From: CAYVTD01 sp964454445
Lineage (GTDB): Bacteria; Bacteroidota; Ignavibacteria; Kapaibacteriales; UBA2268
Direction of reading: 5' to 3'
DNA: 29,281 bases
Assembly (NCBI GenBank): GCA_964454445.1
Contig: CAYVTD010000039.1
Coordinates: 1-29,281, forward strand
The position numbers and the translations under genes were made by a program. The notes below the pieces were generated by a model that was not told the DNA's origin, did no database searches, and saw only the letters and a program-made list of their open reading frames with translations. Below, piece after piece: positions 7,980 through 16,901 of this stretch (positions are counted from its first letter, which is position 1; each line of letters begins with the position of its first letter).

Positions 7980-9641
7980 TTATTTTTTTTCCCTTTTGAA
8001 AAAAACAAAACCGCTTTTCTCATAAAGTACTTTAACGTTATTATATTGCAAATATCTATTTAAACGCTTGTTTTTGCAAACAAAATATGCGTCTTTGTCA
8101 ATGTTTCCATTTAAAAGCCACTCATTAAAGACGGCTTGGCTTGCACCGAGATGATGAGCGGAAAGGTTTTTGGGCTTCTCTGTGTAAAAATATTGGGCGT
8201 AGCTTTTGTAACCAAGTGCTGCAACATACACATCTTTTCCTTTTAATGCTTTAAAAAATTCAATGGGTGCACCTTGTGTGTAAGGCTCTATCTTTGGAAC
8301 GGTCAATGGAAGAAAAGTGAACACCGCAAGTGCAGAAGCAGCAAAAAGTATGATAAACCCTTTTAGAACGAACTTCTTTTGTAGTAAGATCATTGCAATA
8401 ACGATAGCAATGAAATAGAAAACCCCAATAAGATATTCGTAGCCTTGCCAATCCACTTTAGTTTGCAGTAAGCCGGCAGTAAATACGTCAATAACTCGCT
8501 GTAAAACGAGGTCGATGTTAATAAAAATCAATGGTATGATTGCGAAAGTTGCTGCCCAAGAGATGCCAATTATACCAATAAGCCATGTAGTTGAAGCTTT
8601 TGGCATCATATTTTTGAAAGACATGGCATGCATTGCGTAAGCGGCAAGAAAAGTTATGGGAAAATAGGCAAGAGAAGAATAATGGATGATTTTTGTCTCG
8701 ACAATGGAAAACACTACAAGAACAACACAGAGCAAAATGAGCATCCATTGTTTGAATTGCTGATGTTCATCGCTATCCTGCTGACTTCTGCGTATGGCAC
8801 GAAGAGCAATAACTGAAGAAGGAAAGCAACCGAATAGCAAAACGAAAAAATGATAGTAAAAAGGACCGCCATGGCCGGCATCTTCGGTAGTCAGGAGGCG
8901 AAGATGATATTTTAAAAAGTCGTTTATTAAATCGGCGCCACTCAGTAGAGTTACAGAGATGTACCAGGCTAAATAAAAAGTAAAGCTAAAAAAAGTAATG
9001 AGCAAGATTTCTTTGTAAGGATAGCGGAAGTATTTGCGTTTTATGAAATAAAACAAATTCCAGCAAAGAAAAACAAGTAGAAAGCCAACAGGTCCTTTGG
9101 TTAATACGGCGAGTCCTGCGAAAAATACGGCAAAAAAGAAATAACGGAGTTTCTTTTTTTGATTTTTGATGGCGTTGTTAAGATAACAATAGGAAAAGTA
9201 TATACTCAAGAAGATGAAAAGGTTGAAAACAGGATCGATAATACCCGATTTGAAATAAAAATGTGGCAGAAAAGAGCCGATGTATGCAATAACCCAAAGC
9301 AAACCGAAGCGCTCATCGAATATTTTTTTCCCAAAGCCATACAACAGAAGAAGTGTAATGATGCCAGTGACGGCATTTGGCAGGCGTGCGGCGAATTCAT
9401 TGACGCCGAAAGCGTGCATTGATAGTGCTTGCAGCCAAATGAAAAGTGGGGGTTTCTCGTGAAATGGCTTATAATCAATCCTTACTGTTAAATAATCACC
9501 GGTAACGAGCATCTCGCGAGCTGCTTCTGCGAAATTTATTTCGTCCCAATCGAAAAGATGCACATCGCCGAGATAAGGAATAAAAAAAATCATACTTAGC
9601 AAAGCAATAAGCAGATAATTGTATATACTTTTCCTTGGCAT
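7980..9641 (-). CDS. GT-C glycosyltransferase, family 39/83 (ArnT/PMT-like), integral membrane
   Basis: About 553 residues with roughly 11-13 membrane helices. The first periplasmic loop has LFDWDEINFAEAAREML, where the acidic Asp-Glu pair is the catalytic signature of the PMT/ArnT superfamily, followed by KPFHEKPPLFIWLQAL, another hallmark. These enzymes use polyprenyl-phosphate sugars as donors and work on the periplasmic face; ArnT moves 4-amino-arabinose to lipid A. A nearby cassette would make polyprenyl-phosphate-arabinofuranose, so this enzyme is a candidate user of it (inference). A TTG start at 9659 is possible, but the ATG at 9641 gives MPRKSIYNYLL directly before the first helix. 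It lies 30 bases after the GAF gene and 10 bases before the aspartokinase start. The C-terminal ~150 residues form a soluble-looking domain with further helices before it. Confidence 0.88.
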   Translation of the reverse strand: MPRKSIYNYLLIALLSMIFFIPYLGDVHLFDWDEINFAEAAREMLVTGDYLTVRIDYKPFHEKPPLFIWLQALSMHAFGVNEFAARLPNAVTGIITLLLLYGFGKKIFDERFGLLWVIAYIGSFLPHFYFKSGIIDPVFNLFIFLSIYFSYCYLNNAIKNQKKKLRYFFFAVFFAGLAVLTKGPVGFLLVFLCWNLFYFIKRKYFRYPYKEILLITFFSFTFYLAWYISVTLLSGADLINDFLKYHLRLLTTEDAGHGGPFYYHFFVLLFGCFPSSVIALRAIRRSQQDSDEHQQFKQWMLILLCVVLVVFSIVETKIIHYSSLAYFPITFLAAYAMHAMSFKNMMPKASTTWLIGIIGISWAATFAIIPLIFINIDLVLQRVIDVFTAGLLQTKVDWQGYEYLIGVFYFIAIVIAMILLQKKFVLKGFIILFAASALAVFTFLPLTVPKIEPYTQGAPIEFFKALKGKDVYVAALGYKSYAQYFYTEKPKNLSAHHLGASQAVFNEWLLNGNIDKDAYFVCKNKRLNRYLQYNNVKVLYEKSGFVFFKREKK

Positions 9642-9671
9642 AAGATTATTTGCAATCAAAAGAGAATTAAA

Positions 9672-11948
9672 TCAGGCAAAGCTAATAATTGCATTAGATT
9701 TCTGGTTTGCTATTTGCAATGCTTTCATTGCATTATCTATAATATCGTTAGCATTGTTACAGTTATTTGAATGTGCGATGCCTGCGCTTATTGTAATATA
9801 AAATTTTCTATCATCAGTAGCAATTGGTATTCCAACAATATCTCTACGAATTAATTCGACTTTAGATTTAACTTCCTCGATTGACTTACCTAAAAAAACG
9901 CTCCCGAAAACTTCCTTGTTTACAGAACCGACAAACTCGTAATTCTTAATATGATTAATAAATCTTTTCAAAACATGCTTTTGAGCAAGAATAAACCTGT
10001 CAAAATGCTTTTCAGGATTGAAAGGATCATATTTATCAATGGAAAAAAGGCACAAAACAAGTTGGCCATTGAGGTCTTTTGAACGAAGGAACTCTTCATC
10101 AAGCCGGGCAAGAAAAGCTGTTGTATTGAACGAGCCAGTGTTTGCGTCTTGTATCTTATTGGCTTCGAGGAGGCTTTTATAACGTATTTGCTCAAGAACG
10201 GTGCCGGCATGCTCGCCGAGGGTTTCGAGTATGTCAATATCGTTAGGAGTAATATTCAAAGCCGAGTTAGCCTCGATAAAAACAGCTCCATAGTTGTGTT
10301 CCAACGATTTTAAGGGGGCAGCGGCGAAATATCCACCGGGCAATCCTATTTCGTCTCTGCTTATGCGTATTGTCTTTATATCCAAGTTGGAAGTATAAAC
10401 TGTCCTTGCTTGTAGTATGGCGTCGCTAATGAGAGAATCTTCCAATTCGATTACTTTATATGGAGTTTTGATTTTTGAGTCATTCCTTGAGAAAGATTTT
10501 ACAATGTACCAGTTTCCCTTCGATTCGTCGTAAGTGCAGACGCCAATCTTTGAGAATTCGAGCAATCTTTCTGCTGAATTAATGATCGATTCAAAAATGC
10601 TTTCAGCAGTTAATGTTTTATCATACATCAACGATCGAAACCGGTTAATTGCCCCAAGGGTTTTTGCGGCAAGGAGAAGATTATACTTCTCTGTATAGCT
10701 AATGACAAAAGCACTAATTAACTTGGTAAAATTACCAAGAAATCCAATTGTTATTTTGTCGTAACTGTCGGAAAAGGCGCTGTCTGCACAAAGCACACCA
10801 ATTACTGAATTTCCGAAAAAGACTGGTACACCGATGAACGACGAAGTACCAGAAGGTTTTGTATAGTATGGAATTAAATCTAATTCAGCAGATTGATTGA
10901 TTTCGGAAAGCATCTCAGGGGCTTTATTATTCATTATTCTACTAATGATGTCGCTACCTAACGGTAGTATTTTACTCTTGGTTACATGGTCGGGTATATC
11001 GGTAGCGAATGATTCGAGTATCATTTGCTTTTTATCGTTGTTAAGCAGAATAAAGGCTACTGTGCGTGTTTCGAGGGCGGAATGGATAGTTAGCAATGAC
11101 CTCGATAAAAAATACTCGAACTCCTTGCGGGGTTGATTCGTGTACTTTCCAGAAATATCATCGACCAGCAAATCTAGTGGGATATTTGTCTGGTTTTCGT
11201 TCGATACAATCTTGTTCTTGTTTACATCTGTTTTGTTGCTTTTTTCGTTTTGTTTTTTTGATTCTGATGGTTTGTCAGAGGTAATATTTTCGGAACCCGG
11301 TATCGCTCCAGAATCGATTTCTTTTTCTTCCTTGTTGTCAATTCTTTCTTCTTGAGGCTTTTCCTCTATGTGTTCTTCCGTTTCAAAAACGGTTTCCAAC
11401 ACTTCATTGGAATTGTTTCCATAAGTTGGAGCAGTAACAGATATGCCAGATTGAGCATTTTCGTCTTTTTCGTGAATTCTTGATGTAGAATTAGCTTGCT
11501 TAACAGGTTCTTCAAGAGTATCATTATTTCCAGAATCGACTTTTTGAGTCTCTGGCTTTGAATATATAATCGTAAATCCTTCGTCTCCGAGCGAGAATAC
11601 TTCGGGTTTTTCCGGTTTAGGTTCCTGCTCGCTTACACTAGGGCCGAAATTATCGGCATATCCATCGATTATACTCTGTATCCCATCTTGATTAACTATT
11701 TCAGTTACACTTATTCCTGGAGTTGGATTGCCTTTGCCAGGCTTAATGGATTCTATCATATTATTATATCGATTAGAAAAACCTATTATAAAAGCAAGAA
11801 CACCGAGAACAGCAACCATGCTTCCAATAAGTTTAATGGCAATATCAGGTAAAAATATGGCAATCATCAATCCGACAACTAAAACTACTAATGATAGACC
11901 GTCGATGGGCTGTAATTGTTGAGCGAGGCTCTTTATCCTTTTTTGCAT
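9672..11948 (-). CDS. Membrane protein with two GAF domains and a degenerate GGDEF domain
   Basis: 758 residues. Two membrane helices (about 17-34 and 37-57) are followed by a long low-complexity acidic linker (about 75-265, rich in Glu, Lys, Asn). GAF domains follow at roughly 285-435 (GTSSFIGVPVFFGNSVIGVLCADS) and 455-605 (LPGGYFAAAPLKS). The C-terminal domain (about 615-758) has the diguanylate-cyclase layout: DANTGSFNTTAFLARL in place of DxLTGLxNRRxF, FSIDKYD for the metal-binding strand, and ITISAGIA. The active-site GGDEF loop reads SVNKEVFG, so cyclase activity is not expected. It is probably a sensor whose GGDEF-like domain acts as a binding or dimerisation module. The start has a strong AAGGGGG at 11955-11961. 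It is the first gene of a likely operon with the GT-C enzyme and the aspartokinase. Confidence 0.82.
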   Translation of the reverse strand: MQKRIKSLAQQLQPIDGLSLVVLVVGLMIAIFLPDIAIKLIGSMVAVLGVLAFIIGFSNRYNNMIESIKPGKGNPTPGISVTEIVNQDGIQSIIDGYADNFGPSVSEQEPKPEKPEVFSLGDEGFTIIYSKPETQKVDSGNNDTLEEPVKQANSTSRIHEKDENAQSGISVTAPTYGNNSNEVLETVFETEEHIEEKPQEERIDNKEEKEIDSGAIPGSENITSDKPSESKKQNEKSNKTDVNKNKIVSNENQTNIPLDLLVDDISGKYTNQPRKEFEYFLSRSLLTIHSALETRTVAFILLNNDKKQMILESFATDIPDHVTKSKILPLGSDIISRIMNNKAPEMLSEINQSAELDLIPYYTKPSGTSSFIGVPVFFGNSVIGVLCADSAFSDSYDKITIGFLGNFTKLISAFVISYTEKYNLLLAAKTLGAINRFRSLMYDKTLTAESIFESIINSAERLLEFSKIGVCTYDESKGNWYIVKSFSRNDSKIKTPYKVIELEDSLISDAILQARTVYTSNLDIKTIRISRDEIGLPGGYFAAAPLKSLEHNYGAVFIEANSALNITPNDIDILETLGEHAGTVLEQIRYKSLLEANKIQDANTGSFNTTAFLARLDEEFLRSKDLNGQLVLCLFSIDKYDPFNPEKHFDRFILAQKHVLKRFINHIKNYEFVGSVNKEVFGSVFLGKSIEEVKSKVELIRRDIVGIPIATDDRKFYITISAGIAHSNNCNNANDIIDNAMKALQIANQKSNAIISFA

Positions 11949-11954
11949 AAATAT

Positions 11955-11961
11955 CCCCCTT
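11955..11961 (-). promoter_or_regulatory. Strong ribosome binding site of the GAF/GGDEF-like gene
   Basis: On the minus strand AAGGGGG lies six bases before the ATG at 11948. Most genes here have A-rich, weak leaders, so this is an unusually strong Shine-Dalgarno sequence and confirms the chosen start. Confidence 0.6.
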
Positions 11962-12030
11962 GTGTTATATGCAATTCAATCGTATAATTCTTTGCAAATT
12001 AAGAAGAAACAATGAAAATATCAAATTTCC

Positions 12031-12056
12031 AAAAATTCCGTTTCCCCCCGGAAATT
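12031..12056 (-). terminator. Candidate intrinsic terminator after the IgGFc-like gene
   Basis: Reading the minus strand, AATTTCCG is followed by an eight-base loop (GGGGGAAA), then CGGAATTT, ending in five T. The stem is five perfect pairs (TTCCG/CGGAA) extended by two more after one mismatch. It lies about 90 bases past the stop at 12145 and ahead of the GAF gene leader. The stem is short, so efficiency is uncertain. Confidence 0.4.
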
Positions 12057-12080
12057 ATTTATGCAAAATATGTAAATAAT

Positions 12081-12103
12081 TTAATAAAATCAAATTTTAT
12101 TAA
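12081..12103. repeat. AT-only perfect inverted repeat, 10-bp arms, 3-base loop
   Basis: TTAATAAAAT, CAA, ATTTTATTAA. The arms are perfectly complementary and contain no G or C. It is 42 bases beyond the stop of the IgGFc-like gene. It could help define the transcript 3' end together with the G-rich hairpin at 12031-12056, or be a by-product of base composition. Confidence 0.5.
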
Positions 12104-12144
12104 TAAAATTATTTTTTATGATCTGGTAGCTAAGAAATCTGCTC

Positions 12145-15100
12145 TTATCTTCCAATAATCATAGATTTTGTGAAGCTGCCATTGGGTGTTGTCATCTGAT
12201 AATAGTATGCACCTGGAGATAAACCATAAGTAGAAAAACCAATCTTATAGACACCAGCAGAAAATTCTCCTTTTGCTAATGACAATGCTTTTCTACCAAA
12301 AGCATCGTACAGGTTTATTTCTATGTTAGATCGCTCGGGATTGCCAAATATTAACGAGGAAGTCTCAATAGCAGGGTTCGGAAAGTTCTGCTCGAGAAAG
12401 TAGTAGCGAGGAACTTCGCTAATTTTAACAGAAATATCGACATCACAACGTGAGGTTCCATTTTTAAAAATATCGAATCCGTCGCCCTCGAGGGGGATTT
12501 TCACTATCAGGCAATTATGCTCGAAATAAACGGTATCAATATTTGGATTATGGTGGGAAGAAATTGGATGATAGTATATCTTTAAAAAGCGATCTTCGAG
12601 CGAAGGTATTTCAAGAGGGAATTGTGCCGGGGCTGCGGAAAATAGAATGTTTTCAAAGAAGCTAGCATTATCGAATATTATTTTATATTTACCATAATTA
12701 TAAAGTCGAATGCTATCGGCGTTTACCGTTCCAATATTCTTATCTCCATAGTTAATTTCGCTGGCACTATCTCCTTGAATAGAGAAATTTATAGTAAAGC
12801 CGGGTATTTCGTAAGAATAATGTGTCGAATTACCAACTGAGTCTATCACTTCAAATTCAAAATAGGCATCTTGCCAAGGGTCGATGACATTGATATTGTA
12901 AACAAGCACTTTTGGAGTAAAAGCAAGCCTTTCGATAGAGCAGTTATCGACTTTGATGACTTCTTCGCTCATCAAGCCGAAATCGCTTGAAGTCGAATCA
13001 GTAAAAACAAGCTGAAAATACCTGTTACAAGGATCGGAAATCTGATTAATTTCTGGTTTTTTGTTATCGGTTACAGCATTGAAATATGCCGTTAGAACTG
13101 TTCTTGCAATGCAGTTGTCTCCTATTAACAATGTATCGCGAAATTCTCCAACATCTTCAGACCAGAAGCATAGTTGACCCTTAGCAGTTTCTCCGGGCTG
13201 TAAAGCAAGAGGAAAATCAAGTCCTTTTATGCTATATTTTCCTGTATTGGTCTTGAAAGAGCTATAATCGACAGTATGTTCGAATTTCCCATAGTTTTCG
13301 ATAATAATATCATAGCAATATTCCATTCCAATTCTACCTTTTTCGTTTAATTCTTGTTTGTTACTTGAGAAATACATTTTTATTGTAAAACCGGGAATCT
13401 CGTAATCGGCAGTGTTTTTTTGCCCGAAAGAATCAACAACAGCTATGGAAAACTTCCCATCTTGATAAATATCCGATAATTCCCCGCTAAATCTGACAGA
13501 ATCGGCATATCTTCTAAAATTCTCAATCTGGACGCGAACATTTTGCTTGCTTCCTTCGATAACGTAACAAGAATCAATACCCGAATCGAGATATGCAGTG
13601 TCGAGAGCTATTCCATTTATTTTAAAACAAGTATCTTTAGCAAGAATTTCAGGTTTATGATAATCGTGTGGTTTAAAGCTCATTCCACCGATATATCCAT
13701 AAGAATTTGCATAGCCATAACCGTATATTTGTATGCCGAATGGTTCTTTTGCCTTTACCGAATGGGCGCCATCAGTTACTTTGATATGTGCATAAGAATA
13801 AGCCGAAGCAGGTACTTGAATCCAATTTTGGCTGCTTACGTTGCTGCCATCGATGATTAGGGAGTTTTTTGCCGTGTTGGGCAGGATTACTGTAATATAT
13901 TGCTCATCATACACATTTTCATAGCGATATGTTCTGTATTCTTTTGATTGAGCGTTTACAACAAGATAATTGTCCATATATTGTTCGATTGGAGGCAGAA
14001 TCATTAGAAATGGATCACCATCTCTTGCTGTGCCACCAGGAGGTGGGTCGTAAGAAGATGTTGATTTAATCTGAGAGACAAGAATTGGAAACTCTGCTGA
14101 TATATGCGCAGCTTTTAAGAGCTTGTCTTCGAAAAATTCACCTTTGTTTAATGTTAGCTCGTAAAAGCCATTAATATAGATTTTGTTGTTGTCATAGCCG
14201 GAGAGAACTCTAAAAAGGTCATAAGCTTGTGGAGCAATATCACGTGGTTGCTTGAAAGGGGTTATCAAAGCGTTTTTACCCCAGTTTTTCAGAGGTGGCA
14301 TCTGCTCGACAAGGATGTCTCTCGAAGGATTAGAGCCGATTAACTCGACAGGAACAGTTGCCCGCTGATGTCCGGCAAACACAGCGACTGGCTTGTTAGA
14401 GTGGATTTCTGTGCCTGTTAGGTCTGTGAAATTGTTATCTCTAAGATTTGCCGCTTGCACGAGATAAGCTTCTCCTATGTCGAGGGTTATAATTTGCTCA
14501 CCTTTGCCCCTAATGTATGTTGGGGTGGTGGGGCTGATTTTTATTTGAGTATTGTTTTCTGTGGCTAAAATGGCGAATTGAGATGGCGTTGACGTTGTTG
14601 TTAACAAAAATTTATTTTGCATATTATCCCAATAACCATCTCCATGACTTTTATAACACGATACGAAATAATCGTTGCCAAGCACATCAGTAGGGAAGAC
14701 CATAAATGCGTCACTTGTTGTGTTTGCCTGACTGTGGGCATACACTGTTACATCGTCTTTACTTGTAACGTGAAATGATAAGCGTATCTTTTTTTCGCAA
14801 TCGTTTTTGTCATTGTCATATTCAATCCTATCCTGTTTATTATAGCCGAGCAACTCAAAATAATAGGAACTTACAGAAAAGCTGTAAACTTTTGTCGGGT
14901 CGTTTATTGTAAATGGTTGGTTATATGATTTAGCGTTTCTGTCGAAATATTGAATATTGCCACTTGTAGGCACGCTCGACGCTATAAATATATATAAGCT
15001 ATCTCCAAATTTTAAACGGTTGTCGGGCGAATTTAGATTGTTGTGAAAATTGGGTATAAAAGTAAGCCAAAAATCAGTGCCTTTTGAATCCCAGGGTTCT

Positions 15101-15186
15101 GGCGGATCTTCAGAAAAACAGGTTCGCACGGTCAAAAATGAAATTAAAATGGTTATTATAGCCAGAAGAGAGTATATTTGTCTCAT
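12145..15186 (-). CDS. Secreted IgGFc-binding-like protein with T9SS type A sorting domain
   Basis: 1013 residues. The N-terminus MRQIYSLLAIITILISFLTV is a Sec signal peptide. The first half (about 30-490) begins GTDFWLTFIPNFHNN and contains VTVYAHSQANTTSDAFMVFP and KPVAVFAGHQRATVPV, matching the IgGFc-binding N-terminal domain family found in large secreted proteins. The second half holds at least two related beta-sandwich units, each closing with YEIPGFTI (near 600 and 805), interspersed with immunoglobulin-like or HYDIN-like segments. The last ~80 residues (FLEQNFPNPAIETSSLIF ... SPGAYYYQM ... KSMIIGR) are a type A sorting domain, so the protein should cross the outer membrane by T9SS. The function is probably surface binding; the ligand is unknown. 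A TTG at 15201 is in frame, but the ATG at 15186 gives a proper signal peptide. Confidence 0.85.
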   Translation of the reverse strand: MRQIYSLLAIITILISFLTVRTCFSEDPPEPWDSKGTDFWLTFIPNFHNNLNSPDNRLKFGDSLYIFIASSVPTSGNIQYFDRNAKSYNQPFTINDPTKVYSFSVSSYYFELLGYNKQDRIEYDNDKNDCEKKIRLSFHVTSKDDVTVYAHSQANTTSDAFMVFPTDVLGNDYFVSCYKSHGDGYWDNMQNKFLLTTTSTPSQFAILATENNTQIKISPTTPTYIRGKGEQIITLDIGEAYLVQAANLRDNNFTDLTGTEIHSNKPVAVFAGHQRATVPVELIGSNPSRDILVEQMPPLKNWGKNALITPFKQPRDIAPQAYDLFRVLSGYDNNKIYINGFYELTLNKGEFFEDKLLKAAHISAEFPILVSQIKSTSSYDPPPGGTARDGDPFLMILPPIEQYMDNYLVVNAQSKEYRTYRYENVYDEQYITVILPNTAKNSLIIDGSNVSSQNWIQVPASAYSYAHIKVTDGAHSVKAKEPFGIQIYGYGYANSYGYIGGMSFKPHDYHKPEILAKDTCFKINGIALDTAYLDSGIDSCYVIEGSKQNVRVQIENFRRYADSVRFSGELSDIYQDGKFSIAVVDSFGQKNTADYEIPGFTIKMYFSSNKQELNEKGRIGMEYCYDIIIENYGKFEHTVDYSSFKTNTGKYSIKGLDFPLALQPGETAKGQLCFWSEDVGEFRDTLLIGDNCIARTVLTAYFNAVTDNKKPEINQISDPCNRYFQLVFTDSTSSDFGLMSEEVIKVDNCSIERLAFTPKVLVYNINVIDPWQDAYFEFEVIDSVGNSTHYSYEIPGFTINFSIQGDSASEINYGDKNIGTVNADSIRLYNYGKYKIIFDNASFFENILFSAAPAQFPLEIPSLEDRFLKIYYHPISSHHNPNIDTVYFEHNCLIVKIPLEGDGFDIFKNGTSRCDVDISVKISEVPRYYFLEQNFPNPAIETSSLIFGNPERSNIEINLYDAFGRKALSLAKGEFSAGVYKIGFSTYGLSPGAYYYQMTTPNGSFTKSMIIGR

Positions 15187-15366
15187 TTTGCTTTCTTTCA
15201 AAAATTTTTTTTTCGGTTTTCAGTCTTTCTCTTTAATATACACTTGAGACTGTGAAAAGTAACAGTTATTTTTAAGTATTATAAATATTTTATTTTTTGC
15301 AAAAGAGTAAAAATCACTTTTTAGTAATAATTATTAAAAATTAATAAATATAAAAGAACTAACACA
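15187..15366. promoter_or_regulatory. Divergent intergenic region between the IgGFc-like and MEMO-AMMECR1 genes
   Basis: 180 bases, very AT-rich, lying between two divergent starts, so it must hold promoters for both. On the plus strand TATTTTTTG (15291-15299) is one base off the Bacteroidota -7 element TAnnTTTG. I could not find a convincing pair of elements for either direction. Confidence 0.35.
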
Positions 15367-16887
15367 ATGAAAAGAATCATAATTGGAACAACAAGTTTAT
15401 TAATATTCACTATGGCGGTAATAATGATGGCACAAGACAGTTTGTCCGAAAAGGATATTGGCTACAGACCAGCTACTGTAGCGGGTAGTTTTTACCCTGA
15501 TAACCCAGACACCCTTCGCGCTATGATAAAGCGGTTTTTAGTGAAAAGGCCTAGCGAGATAGAAATAACTGAGATAATAGGTCTTGTTGCGCCACATGCC
15601 GGCTATGCTTATAGTGGATGGATAGCAGGCAAGGGATATGCCGAAGTAGAGGGTAGGCACTACGATGCGGTGATAGTCATTGCTCCGAGCCACCAAAAGT
15701 ATTTTAGCGGCTCGTCAGTTTTCAAAGGCGATGCTTATGTAACGCCTTTAGGAAATTGTATGGTCGATAAGACATTGGCAAGAAAAATTGGTTCGTATTT
15801 TCCTGAAGTTCAGCTTTCAATGGAAGGACACGAATGGAAAGGCAAGTCGGAACATTCGCTCGAAGTGCAAATCCCGTTCATTCAAGTTGCTTTACCGGGG
15901 ACTCCTGTTGTTCCAATCGTTATGGGTTCTCAAGATCCGGAAAGCCAAGATTTTTTGATTCGAGCTATTGTTTCAGCAGTTAAAGAAATGGGCAAAAAAG
16001 TGCTCATTGTTGCCAGCAGCGATCTGTCTCATTACCATGACAGGGAGACTGCAAGAAACATCGACAAAGAATTGGTTCAGACTTTTTCAAGATTTGATTA
16101 TTATAGGATCGGTTCAAGGTTGCAATCCAAAGAAATGGAGGCATGTGGCGGAGGTCCGATTGTTGTTATGATGACCGTAGCCGAGCAGCTGGGAGCTAAT
16201 GTTTCTGCTTCTATCCGTTATGCTACTAGTGCCGATTCTCCCGATTATCAAAGTGATTCGAGCAGGGTTGTCGGATATTTTTCTGGAATGGTTTTAAAAG
16301 TTAAGGGAGCTCTTAGTAATACTCTTCCACTTATGGAAGAAAGTGATAAAGTTGAATTGATTAAAGCGGCTAAAAGTGCAATAAAAAGAGCTATTGCAAA
16401 TGAAAAAGATTATAAGATTAAAACGATTCCGATGAATTTGGTTGCTGAATTCCCAGCATTTGTAACATTACGAAAAAATGGGAGATTGCGCGGATGTATG
16501 GGACACACTTATTCAAATTCATCAGTTTATATTGAAGTCGAGGAAGCCGCTAAGCTAGCCGCACTCAATGACCCGCGATTTGATGCCGTCAGTGAAAAAG
16601 AATTAGACAGCCTTGATATTGAAGTAACTATTTTATCGAGAATGCAAAGGCAAATGAATCCAGAAAACTTGAGAGCAGGTATAGATGGTGCTTTGCTCAG
16701 GGTTGGCAGAAATTCCGGGCTGTTTTTGCCTGTTGTTGCCACGGAACAAGGATGGGACAAAACAACTTTTTTGGAACAACTTGGCAGAAAAGCCGGGCTT
16801 TCCACCGATGCTTATAAAGAGAGAAATGCAATATTATATACTTTTCAGACGATCGTACTCGATTCTGAAAAATATGGTAGCGAATAA
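15367..16887 (+). CDS. MEMO1-AMMECR1 fusion (AmmeMemoRadiSam proteins B and A) with signal peptide
   Basis: 506 residues. Residues 1-22 (MKRIIIGTTSLLIFTMAVIM) form a signal peptide or membrane anchor with probable cleavage near MMA-QDS. Residues ~30-315 are a MEMO1 domain: RPATVAGSFYPDNP, APHAGYAYSG, IAPSHQKYF, ASSDLSHYHD and MEACGGGPIV preserve the His and Cys residues of the putative metal site. Residues ~325-506 are an AMMECR1 domain with the hallmark GRLRGCMGH. In many prokaryotes these two proteins occur with a radical SAM enzyme (AmmeMemoRadiSam); no such gene is in this window. Export of the fusion is unexpected for a system normally taken to be cytoplasmic. The biochemical function of the family is not settled. 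The gene converges with the SBBP gene with a one-base gap between stops. Confidence 0.9.
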   Translation: MKRIIIGTTSLLIFTMAVIMMAQDSLSEKDIGYRPATVAGSFYPDNPDTLRAMIKRFLVKRPSEIEITEIIGLVAPHAGYAYSGWIAGKGYAEVEGRHYDAVIVIAPSHQKYFSGSSVFKGDAYVTPLGNCMVDKTLARKIGSYFPEVQLSMEGHEWKGKSEHSLEVQIPFIQVALPGTPVVPIVMGSQDPESQDFLIRAIVSAVKEMGKKVLIVASSDLSHYHDRETARNIDKELVQTFSRFDYYRIGSRLQSKEMEACGGGPIVVMMTVAEQLGANVSASIRYATSADSPDYQSDSSRVVGYFSGMVLKVKGALSNTLPLMEESDKVELIKAAKSAIKRAIANEKDYKIKTIPMNLVAEFPAFVTLRKNGRLRGCMGHTYSNSSVYIEVEEAAKLAALNDPRFDAVSEKELDSLDIEVTILSRMQRQMNPENLRAGIDGALLRVGRNSGLFLPVVATEQGWDKTTFLEQLGRKAGLSTDAYKERNAILYTFQTIVLDSEKYGSE

Positions 16888-16901
16888 TTTAGCGAATAAT
16901 T
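16878..16901. repeat. Perfect 12-bp tandem duplication containing both convergent stop codons
   Basis: TAGCGAATAATT occurs twice back to back (16878-16889 and 16890-16901). The first copy holds the TAA of the MEMO-AMMECR1 gene (16885-16887). The stop of the SBBP gene (16889-16891 on the minus strand) spans the junction of the copies. The last SBBP codons (KIVIIR) read into the second copy. Confidence 0.8.

Noticed and set aside
9159..9478. Frames on both strands inside the GT-C gene
   Set aside because: They overlap a clear membrane glycosyltransferase and have no start signals or recognisable domains.
13543..13860. 105-codon plus-strand frame inside the IgGFc-like gene
   Set aside because: Antisense of an intact T9SS cargo gene, with no supporting motif.
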